DNA of 27,785 nucleotides from assembly GCA_937969125.1 (NCBI GenBank), contig CALBVA010000154.1, positions 1 to 27,785 of the forward strand, written 5' to 3'. Below the pieces are notes generated by a model that was given only the letters and a program-made list of their open reading frames with translations, did not search any database and was not told the origin of the DNA. The stretch is from an uncultured Verrucomicrobiales bacterium. GTDB lineage: Bacteria; Verrucomicrobiota; Verrucomicrobiia; Verrucomicrobiales; Akkermansiaceae. A program made the translations under genes and the position numbers. Within the stretch, counting starts at the first letter, position 1, and each line of letters starts with the position of its first letter. Of the stretch, positions 15,977-22,928 are shown piece by piece.

Positions 15977-16369
15977 CTAATCCCCGGCCTGATTTTTCAA
16001 CCACCAGGTCACGGTAAGTATGAGCCCCAATACCACCAATCCCGCGATCAATATTTTCACCAGCGCAGGTGCCTCCGGGCGAGGAACTCGCACCTCCGGT
16101 GGCGGGCCTGGAACACGCTTGGAAGACTCTGCCTTATTCGGCGTTTCAGATAAATTAGAATGGCCGGATGAAGCATCCAAAGCCTGGCTCGAAGGATCTC
16201 CTTTCGCCTTGTTCCGCGCAGCAAATATGTCCGGTGCCGTAACCTCGCCCCCGCAGGAAGGACAGGGGCCAGTTGTTCCCGCCAACGAATCATCCACCGT
16301 TAGCAAAACACGGCAATGATCGCATTCGAAGTGAATCACCTCATCCGCTTTTCTGCCGTCTTCAGTCAT
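15977..16369 (-). CDS. Small zinc-ribbon protein with a C-terminal membrane anchor
   Basis: This 130-residue protein has two CxxC knuckles, CDHC (16-19) and CPSC (36-39), spaced like a zinc ribbon with the signature FECDHCRVLLTVDDSLAGT. A low-complexity linker rich in Ser, Pro, Asn and Ala (about 50-102) follows. A single hydrophobic helix near the C-terminus (VKILIAGLVVLGLILTVTWW, about 104-123) precedes a short KNQAGD tail. The layout suggests a cytoplasmic zinc domain tethered to the inner membrane by a tail anchor. Similar short zinc-ribbon/TM proteins are common in Verrucomicrobia, but their role is unknown to me. The gene lies between rnd and gyrB, 41 nt after the rnd stop and 93 nt before gyrB. 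Confidence 0.75.
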   Translation of the reverse strand: MTEDGRKADEVIHFECDHCRVLLTVDDSLAGTTGPCPSCGGEVTAPDIFAARNKAKGDPSSQALDASSGHSNLSETPNKAESSKRVPGPPPEVRVPRPEAPALVKILIAGLVVLGLILTVTWWLKNQAGD

Positions 16370-16388
16370 GGGAACATATTAACAAATG

Positions 16389-16408
16389 AAAAAAGGAGGC
16401 CAACCTCT
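16389..16408 (-). terminator. Weak terminator-like hairpin after the RNase D gene
   Basis: Just after the RNase D stop, GAGG-TTGG-CCTC (plus one wobble pair) is followed by T6 on the minus strand (16394-16389). The stem is only 4-5 bp, so termination may be partial and the zinc-ribbon gene may still be read through. Confidence 0.4.
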
Positions 16409-16410
16409 GA

Positions 16411-17472
16411 TTACTGGAACCCGAGGAGTTCGCGCTGCCACTTGAGGAGAACCTCCTCAGGAGCTACTCGTTCACCAATAACCTGCTCCATTACTGCCCT
16501 CGAAGCAATCACCGAAGGATCAATTTCCAGACCAGCAGCGATGTCGTTCCTTCTCTTCAACTCTTCCTTCAGACGAGCTTCAAAGGTCTCATCCCTTCGA
16601 TGACGCTCCCGGGGCGGACGCTTCGGCCACTCGTTCTCGGGAACCTGCTCTGCCTCCTGAATATTCTCCAACAGCCGTTGCTTTCGATCGGCTCGCATCT
16701 TCGGTGACAAAGAAAGCTTTTTCCCGTCGGCAAGTGCATGAGCCCATTCGATGAGAATCTTATTTGTAGCCACCATAAAGCTGGGGCGATTCCAGGTCGC
16801 AGCCTCACCATCACGCCATTCCCAGATCGCCTTGAGATAAACCAAGCCCCTGGGTGAAAGCTTCCCACAACCGCCAATCCGCCAGTTTTCTTTTTCGAGG
16901 GATTCGCGATTCAAAACCCGATCCTGAGCAGCCTGACATGATTCCAGAAACCAATCGTGCCGTCCCAGATCGCTCAATTTTTGCTCCACCTCAGTAGCGA
17001 GAGGAAGAAGATACCGAACATCATTGCGAGCATATTCCAGCATCTTAGGGCTAAGGGGACGCTTTCCCCAATCCGCCTTCTGGGAACTTTTTGAAAGCTC
17101 CACCTCAAAATACTGCTCGACCAAACTGGCGTATCCAAAACGCTCGTGCCCAAGTAACTGGGCAGCAATTTGAGTGTCATAGAGAACAGGCGGAACCAGC
17201 TCCCACTCACGGAGCATCAAAGACATATCGTAATCAGCTCCGTGCATCCAGATACGGGCAGTCTTCAACCACTCAACCAGAGGTTCCATTGACTCCCCCG
17301 AGAGAGGGTCAACTAGGTGAACTTCATCACCGAAGCAGATCTGAATAAGACAAATTCGTTCGGCATAGCGATAGAGGCTATCAGCCTCCAGATCAAGGCC
17401 CACCATGCCATAACCGATAGGGAGAGCCTTAATCAGAGGCTTAAGAGTGGAATACTGTGGGGGGGAGGACAT
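16411..17472 (-). CDS. rnd: Ribonuclease D
   Basis: RNase D is a 3'-5' exoribonuclease that trims tRNA precursors and other structured RNAs. With the start at the ATG at 17472 the protein is 353 residues. The DEDDy exonuclease motifs are present: VGLDLEAD (24-31, Asp27 and Glu29), WMHGADYD (75-82) and YARNDVRYL (147-155, Tyr148 and Asp151). An HRDC-type domain follows (about 208-290, SPRGLVYLKAIWEWRDGEA), then a charged C-terminus. The open frame runs up to 17556, but that extension (MRGSQVCSRSAN...) would be coded by the terminator hairpin of the upstream protease gene and resembles nothing, so I rejected it. The start is only about 10 nt from the terminator T-tract, so the gene depends on readthrough or on a promoter overlapping the hairpins. 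Confidence 0.92.
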   Translation of the reverse strand: MSSPPQYSTLKPLIKALPIGYGMVGLDLEADSLYRYAERICLIQICFGDEVHLVDPLSGESMEPLVEWLKTARIWMHGADYDMSLMLREWELVPPVLYDTQIAAQLLGHERFGYASLVEQYFEVELSKSSQKADWGKRPLSPKMLEYARNDVRYLLPLATEVEQKLSDLGRHDWFLESCQAAQDRVLNRESLEKENWRIGGCGKLSPRGLVYLKAIWEWRDGEAATWNRPSFMVATNKILIEWAHALADGKKLSLSPKMRADRKQRLLENIQEAEQVPENEWPKRPPRERHRRDETFEARLKEELKRRNDIAAGLEIDPSVIASRAVMEQVIGERVAPEEVLLKWQRELLGFQ

Positions 17473-17482
17473 AAACGAAATC

Positions 17483-17512
17483 AAAAGGGCAGGAGCGTTC
17501 ACTCCTGCCCTT
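17483..17512 (-). terminator. Rho-independent terminator of the subtilase gene
   Basis: An 11-bp perfect stem (AAGGGCAGGAG 17485-17495 with CTCCTGCCCTT 17502-17512, 6-nt loop) is followed on the minus strand by TTTTGATTT. It lies about 50 nt downstream of the subtilase stop. Confidence 0.85.
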
Positions 17513-17524
17513 GTAAGAATGTTA

Positions 17525-17552
17525 GCGGATCGTGAACAAACCTGCGATCCGC
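17525..17552 (-). other. First of two tandem stem-loops after the subtilase gene
   Basis: GCGGATCG (17525-17532) and CGATCCGC (17545-17552) form a perfect 8-bp stem with a 12-nt loop, starting 12 nt after the TAG at 17564. No T-tract follows, and the terminator at 17483-17512 comes 12 nt later. It may protect the mRNA 3' end or help termination. Confidence 0.6.
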
Positions 17553-17563
17553 GCAATCAAAAC

Positions 17564-20500
17564 CTATTCCATACGGGACAACACTCGGAAGAAGGTTTTG
17601 GGAGCACCCGGAGTTGATATGATCGGAATCTGATAAATTTCCACTTCGCCTTCGGTTCGCACCATTTCAGCCCGGGTCGTCGGGATCCAGTTATCTTCAG
17701 TCAAGTCAGTCGATTCCTGAGCCTCAAGAGTGATTCCAATCAGTGAAGGATTCAGACCATATTCGATAACCTGGTCACCACTATCAGTGGTGACCAATTT
17801 TGGAAGATAGCGGGGAATATCAGGAGTGTTGACCAAACCACCAAAGGCGACCTCAAGTTGGTTGGAGTAACCATCCCCATCTTCGTCCCCGTAAATCCCG
17901 GATTCAAGCCCCTCAAGAAGAGCCGCTGCCGAGCCGTCCGCGACATAGGAAATGTTGTCAAGTAAGACACTGTCGAAGTCAAAGATTCCAAGAGCTGAAA
18001 ATGAGAGACCTCCAGATCCACGAAAATCCTTACGATAGCGTAGCTCAATGTAGTGTCGTCCCTCATTAATCCTATCAGAAACGGCAATCAGTGGAGAACC
18101 TGATTCACCATTCACAGAAGTGCGAACTACTCCGTCCACGAGGAACTCGAATACGTCACCCGCCTGGGCATAATTGAACCCAGTGCAACTGAACGTTCCA
18201 GGGCCCTCGACCCATCCAGACATCGAAACGGTTTGGCCGTTTCCAATAGCAGAGGATCTCAAAAGCCTACGAATGTTGCTGGTTTCAGACGGGGTTCCAC
18301 CAGGAAAATCAAGCGGTAACCACTGAGCACGGCTATCAACCGTGAAATCGAAACCGGTGATATTAGCTGCCTCAATGACATCAGCACGGAATTTTTCCTG
18401 ATCCACCAGCCTGATGTTGTCAACCAAGCCACGATCCTCACCAACAGAGTTGGCAGGAACTTTGGTTAGATCAAAAGCGTCCTTGGAGTAAATCCAACGG
18501 ACCGAATTAGATTCTGCGGGTAGCTCTACTGCCATGGTAGCCCATTCTCGGTCACCACTAATGAAGGCGTCCCAGAACTGAGGGACATCTCCTCCTTGAT
18601 TGAAGTAAAGCCGGTCAGCTCCTTCTTCGGAGGAAGTTTTCCAATCGAAAATGATCACACGACGACCAATGTTGTCGAATCCGAAGATCGATTGGCGGTT
18701 GTCACCCAATGAATCAGCACTTCGAGCTGCGACTTTCTGGTCGTCCGGGACACCTGGATCATTGGTATCGACGAATTCGAAGTCCCAGGGTCTATCCCCG
18801 TCTGTGACAGCAGGGAAATCCGGGAGCCCCAGAGCATCGCCGAGAGCGAGCGCCGTTGGGCTAACAACCAAGGCAATAGTCGGAGTTGCGATTCCACCGT
18901 CACCAACGAGACTCAGCGGAATCTGGAAGACGCCGGGCTCGGGGGAGGCACCCGAAATGATCAAGGTATCAGGGTCATAGGTGATTCCCTCAGGGAGATC
19001 ACCAACAGTGATCGAGTTAGCACCGACCGCATCGATTCGGTAGGAAAACTCTGCTCCTTGATTCACCGTGATGAGACGATTACTTGCGAGAAGCGGAGCC
19101 TGACTTACCACTGCACCAGGATCAGGCGTGCCATGAATGATCAATGTGGCACTGTTAAAGAGAGCAGCATTGCCAGTGATTCGGTCGGTGGCTTGCACCA
19201 CCCAGGTTCCAGCACTTCCCTCACCCCAGTTGCGGACTGTCATGAAGGCAAAGTTGACAATACTTTGTTCATCATTCGCCTCATCCACTTCCTGAAGAAT
19301 GCTTTGAGTTCCATTCGGCGAGATTAGAACAATCTCAAGATCACTGCGTCTTTCGGTGATGATGGAAGCCACTAACTGGACATGCTCGACCCGAAGATTT
19401 TCGAACTCGTTGCCTTGTGAATCCTGGGTCATATCGAATTCGGCAAGGTAACCGGTACCACCGTCATCAGGAATGATGCCAGTTGGTTCGTTAGGATCAG
19501 TAGTTTCAGGATTAAAGAAAATAGTCTTACGCTGAAGAGGAGCTTTTGCCCCGAGAGGACGATTAAATTCATCCTCATTATCAACAGCGCGATTGGAGGC
19601 TGCCAGCACAGCGGAGCGGGCATTTACCAGTCCCGCCCCATATTTATGGTTGAAGGAAAGGTTCGCCGCGTTGGTGACCCAATCTCCATCCTGAGGATCA
19701 ATGAGTGTTGAGTTACGAATAAGAATGTCCTGAACGTCCCGTTCGGTCAAAGCAGGATTGACTTCAAGCATCATTGCGATGACTCCTGAAACCATTGGCG
19801 CAGAAGCAGAAGTTCCACCAAAATCAGCGATATACTCTGAAACCCTGAAATCCATATCGTCATTATCCTGTTCAACAGAGAAAGAGGTGGTCAGGATTCC
19901 TTGTCCTCCGCCATCGGAGAGACCGCAGACCACAAGGTTCGCCCCATTTTCCGAAAAGCCAGCTTGCCTGCCGGTATCACTCACTGCTCCGACCGCAATG
20001 GTGTAGGGAGAATTGGCATATCCGTCGTAGTTGGAGTTATCGTTAATCTCTCCTCCATTGCCAGCAGCCCAAACAAAGATGGAGCCCAGTCCACCACGAC
20101 CATTGGTTGCTCCATCTTCAAGAGCTGCCAACGCAAGACTTCCGGGAAGCTCAAGTGCCAAGGTGCTGTCTGAAGGTCCCCAGCTATTGTTATAAACAGA
20201 GATCGCATTGTTGTCGAAAAGGAAGGCTTGGGCTTCCTGTGAGTCATCCACGGGACCAGCAATCAACCTGATACCTGAGAGGGTGGCGTCTGGAGCGACA
20301 CCGGTGATGCCGATCGTCTCCATGATCATCGGGTCCGGGTCCTCATTATCAATGGCAGCCGCAATAATTCCTGCGACAGCGGTTCCATGGGTGTCGTCAA
20401 TATTGAACGAAGTCGGATCATCCAACTCCCCACCATTGAGGTTTAGGTGCGCTCCACCAGTGTTGGTTAGGAGATCTTCGTGATCAGTGGCAAGGCCATC

Positions 20501-21223
20501 ATCAACAACCGCGACAGTGACACCCTCTCCGGTGGCAAGATCCAGAGCAGTCTCGTAATTGAGATCGATTCCCACCAGACCACCATTGGCACCCGTATTG
20601 TTCAGATACCACTGGTAGGCTTCGGGTGCGGTTTCCTCTCCGATGCGACCACCGGGAGCATAAAACGGATCAGTCGGAACTCGCTTCTTGAAGCGCTTTC
20701 GCGCGAGGAGTGGTTCAACCTCCATAATAGCAGGGTCTGCAAGAACATTGCTTAACTGCGAAAGAACCCGCCCAGCTGATTCTTCCTCACAGATAGCAAT
20801 ATTGCCACCGGGGTAAGCCAGCTCAATGGACCCAATGCCACAGCGATTCTTCACGGCCTCGAGATCGGCACCTTCTTTGAGTGTGACGACATATTTATTC
20901 CGGAGAATTCGTCGTGAGTCCTCGTCCCCCATCTTTCCCGTTGGGTAAAAGACGAGGTAGCGTTCCTCATCAGGATCGGAAGCTTGCCGAACCACGGCAG
21001 CAGCCGATCCAGCGGCCACAGGTTCAACAAGGAGACGACCAGTCTCATCCATCCGGCAGATTTCGTGAATGCAGAGATCAAGGTCCAACTGACGCCCGCT
21101 CTGGATGAACTGGTGGGACCCGGAGGCTTCCGGAGCGGATTCTACCAGGGTTGCTGCAGATTGCCCGGAAGCGATCGCCGAGGAGGCGAGCAGCGAGAGG
21201 AGAATGAACTGAGAATTTTTCAT
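17564..21223 (-). CDS. Secreted kexin-like subtilase with P domain and calcium-loop tail
   Basis: This exported serine protease has about 1219 residues from the ATG at 21223. That start gives a signal peptide MKNSQFILLSLLASSAIASG; the frame opens 12 codons earlier. A prodomain-like region (about 20-180) ends in ARKRFKKR (175-182), a dibasic site. The S8 catalytic residues are Asp241 in AVVDDGL, His279 in DDTHGTAVAG, Asn346 in YNNSWGPSD and Ser472 in GGTSASAPMV. The VVDDG and NNSWGP forms point to the kexin/furin branch. A proprotein-convertase P domain follows (VEHVQLVASIITERRSDLEI...LISPNGT, near 620). After it come Ig-like, lectin-like beta regions and near the C-terminus GDEDGDGYSNQLEVAFGG, a TSP3-type calcium loop, then a FFRV-ending module typical of verrucomicrobial secreted proteins. 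It follows the TSP3-loop protein gene by 57 nt. The substrate is unknown. Confidence 0.9.
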   Translation of the reverse strand: MKNSQFILLSLLASSAIASGQSAATLVESAPEASGSHQFIQSGRQLDLDLCIHEICRMDETGRLLVEPVAAGSAAAVVRQASDPDEERYLVFYPTGKMGDEDSRRILRNKYVVTLKEGADLEAVKNRCGIGSIELAYPGGNIAICEEESAGRVLSQLSNVLADPAIMEVEPLLARKRFKKRVPTDPFYAPGGRIGEETAPEAYQWYLNNTGANGGLVGIDLNYETALDLATGEGVTVAVVDDGLATDHEDLLTNTGGAHLNLNGGELDDPTSFNIDDTHGTAVAGIIAAAIDNEDPDPMIMETIGITGVAPDATLSGIRLIAGPVDDSQEAQAFLFDNNAISVYNNSWGPSDSTLALELPGSLALAALEDGATNGRGGLGSIFVWAAGNGGEINDNSNYDGYANSPYTIAVGAVSDTGRQAGFSENGANLVVCGLSDGGGQGILTTSFSVEQDNDDMDFRVSEYIADFGGTSASAPMVSGVIAMMLEVNPALTERDVQDILIRNSTLIDPQDGDWVTNAANLSFNHKYGAGLVNARSAVLAASNRAVDNEDEFNRPLGAKAPLQRKTIFFNPETTDPNEPTGIIPDDGGTGYLAEFDMTQDSQGNEFENLRVEHVQLVASIITERRSDLEIVLISPNGTQSILQEVDEANDEQSIVNFAFMTVRNWGEGSAGTWVVQATDRITGNAALFNSATLIIHGTPDPGAVVSQAPLLASNRLITVNQGAEFSYRIDAVGANSITVGDLPEGITYDPDTLIISGASPEPGVFQIPLSLVGDGGIATPTIALVVSPTALALGDALGLPDFPAVTDGDRPWDFEFVDTNDPGVPDDQKVAARSADSLGDNRQSIFGFDNIGRRVIIFDWKTSSEEGADRLYFNQGGDVPQFWDAFISGDREWATMAVELPAESNSVRWIYSKDAFDLTKVPANSVGEDRGLVDNIRLVDQEKFRADVIEAANITGFDFTVDSRAQWLPLDFPGGTPSETSNIRRLLRSSAIGNGQTVSMSGWVEGPGTFSCTGFNYAQAGDVFEFLVDGVVRTSVNGESGSPLIAVSDRINEGRHYIELRYRKDFRGSGGLSFSALGIFDFDSVLLDNISYVADGSAAALLEGLESGIYGDEDGDGYSNQLEVAFGGLVNTPDIPRYLPKLVTTDSGDQVIEYGLNPSLIGITLEAQESTDLTEDNWIPTTRAEMVRTEGEVEIYQIPIISTPGAPKTFFRVLSRME

Positions 21224-21280
21224 AGGGAAACGATAGGAAAGGTGTGGTGTGGTTGGCAACCTGGCAAGGGAGCCTGGAAA

Positions 21281-22768
21281 TTAGTCATTTTGGACGAAGC
21301 GGACACGAAGGAGGCAGCTGGTGACATCTGACTCACGGCGACTGATTACTTGAATCACATCGTTATTATCGAGCTGAACGAACCAAACAGGGTCGTTGCG
21401 AGTAATGGTGATCCAAGTCTCCAAATCAAAGGAATACTGGATTTGGTATGTTAGGCTGGAACCGATATTGGGACGCTTTGGAACTCTAAGAACACACTGA
21501 TTGGTGAATGGGTCCAAGGTTGGAGTGATGTTAGGGACATCAGCAGGATCCAGCAGATCGGTTTGGAGGCCGAATTCCTGTAAATTTGTAAATCCATCCC
21601 CGTCAAAGTCGGAACCTGGCTCAACGAGAAAATCGTCAGTTCCGGCTGGGAAGGCCGCACGCTGGAATCCAGCATAGGTGTCAATAAGATCCACATCCCA
21701 ACGGAAGAAGCGGCGGGAGATATCAGCAATGATATTGTTGCCGTTGTTACGCCGATGCTCGACCTCAATGTAAAGCTCGCGGCCTGGCTGGAAGAAATCT
21801 GGTCCAAGTTCATAGCCAGTGGCAATCCCCAGCCCGTTGCTGCCAATCAGCTGCGGAAAGTCCCGGTTAATGGCATCCGGGAAAGGAGGGAAGACGATCA
21901 AGTCAGTGGCTCGTTCCCGAACAGCAAAAAACGTCCGATCTCCATTAACGAAGGTTGAAGGGTTCAAGCCCTCCCATTGGAAATCAAAGACCAGGCGAGG
22001 ATCAAACTCCATTCGGTCACCACGCCAGCGGTCGTCGTTTGTCACGCGGAAATCATTGCCGATCGAAATGCCGCTACTGGAAACACTGCTTCCACCAGGT
22101 CCAGGGAAAGCTTCCACCATCTCACGATGGCCAACCTGCATGAAAAAGTTTCTAGGAGCATTTGCATCAGATCCTAGGGCTGGAAATTTAAATTGGTAGA
22201 CGCCCGGGACGATTTCTTCCCGGTGGCGAAGCAATTCATTATCGTTGTAAGGACGGCTGGAATTGTATCGAGTAATCTCGTAGCCCAAACCATTTATCGG
22301 ATCATTCACTTGATCGAAGAATACTACGACACTGGTGTCGATCCAGTTGAAGCCACCGAGCGGCCTTGGGAGGTCCGATTGAGGAGCAGCAAAAAGCTCG
22401 ACGAGATTGGTCTGAAATGGCTCAACAGCAACGGCTCGCTGAGGCTGTGTAATCGAAAAATACTGAGCGGTGTCCCGCAATCCATCCTCATCAATGTCAC
22501 CCTGGGTGATTAAACCGGTGGTTCCGGACGGGCAGGCTATATTTGGTGCCACAAACTGAAACCCTCCGTTGAAAGCGCATCCCAGGACACCGAAGGAACC
22601 GTCATTCAAGGCAATATTCCAGCTTCCGCCAAGATAGATAGAATCCTCGGGACCGACTTGTTGGAAATTTTTAATGTCGGCGAAGCGGAGCTGGGCCTGG
22701 CCTTGCGCCACCAGAGTCGAGAGGGTGAAGGCGCCCATGAGCGCGGCAGTAGATTTTGCGAGGTTCAT
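21281..22768 (-). CDS. Secreted protein with a TSP3-type calcium loop, function unknown
   Basis: This is a 495-residue protein from the ATG at 22768, which opens a signal peptide (MNLAKSTAALMGAFTLSTLVAQGQA). The 13 codons upstream (MEYHVYALTTPSI) are skipped because the candidate promoter -10 box lies just above them. The mature protein is rich in aromatic and Asn/Asp residues and looks beta-rich. GDIDEDGLRDTAQYF near residue 90 and SDFDGDGFTNLQEF near 390 are aspartate-rich calcium-binding loops. A C-terminal domain follows (YQIQYSFDLETWITI), like the tail of the adjacent subtilase (LEAQESTDLTEDNWIP). No catalytic motif is evident. It precedes the subtilase gene by 57 nt with no good terminator between, so the pair is probably cotranscribed. 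It could be a surface adhesin, a matrix protein or a protease partner; nothing here decides which. Confidence 0.8.
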   Translation of the reverse strand: MNLAKSTAALMGAFTLSTLVAQGQAQLRFADIKNFQQVGPEDSIYLGGSWNIALNDGSFGVLGCAFNGGFQFVAPNIACPSGTTGLITQGDIDEDGLRDTAQYFSITQPQRAVAVEPFQTNLVELFAAPQSDLPRPLGGFNWIDTSVVVFFDQVNDPINGLGYEITRYNSSRPYNDNELLRHREEIVPGVYQFKFPALGSDANAPRNFFMQVGHREMVEAFPGPGGSSVSSSGISIGNDFRVTNDDRWRGDRMEFDPRLVFDFQWEGLNPSTFVNGDRTFFAVRERATDLIVFPPFPDAINRDFPQLIGSNGLGIATGYELGPDFFQPGRELYIEVEHRRNNGNNIIADISRRFFRWDVDLIDTYAGFQRAAFPAGTDDFLVEPGSDFDGDGFTNLQEFGLQTDLLDPADVPNITPTLDPFTNQCVLRVPKRPNIGSSLTYQIQYSFDLETWITITRNDPVWFVQLDNNDVIQVISRRESDVTSCLLRVRFVQND

Positions 22769-22788
22769 TATCGAAGGTGTTGTCAATG

Positions 22789-22817
22789 CATATACATGGT
22801 ATTCCACAGCACCTCAA
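22789..22817 (-). promoter_or_regulatory. Candidate promoter for the TSP3-loop protein and subtilase pair
   Basis: On the minus strand, TTGAGG (22817-22812), a 17-nt spacer and TATATG (22794-22789) lie ahead of the ATG at 22768. The leader would be about 14 nt. The boxes match 4 of 6 positions each. The -35 box is also one arm of the inverted repeat at 22812-22858. Confidence 0.35.
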
Positions 22818-22858
22818 CCAAAAATTCCCTCTTTTAAAAAAGAGTGAACCAATTGAGG
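22812..22858. repeat. Nested inverted repeat downstream of rho
   Basis: Outer arms CCTCAA (22812-22817) and TTGAGG (22853-22858) enclose an inner AT-rich arm pair CTCTTTT (22829-22835) and AAAAGAG (22838-22844). It lies about 70 nt after the rho stop on the minus strand. The inner helix followed by GGGAATTTTT could be a weak terminator for rho; the outer arm overlaps the candidate -35 box of the next gene. Confidence 0.45.
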
Positions 22859-22928
22859 AAAAATCGAGGAATCAGAGTGTGCGATTTGGGAGACTAGCGG
22901 GGAAGGAATCGAGGCGACAAGCCCAAAA

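Noticed and set aside
17473..17556. 28-residue N-terminal extension of RNase D
   Set aside because: It would translate through two stem-loops including a clear terminator. The DEDD domain begins normally from the ATG at 17472.
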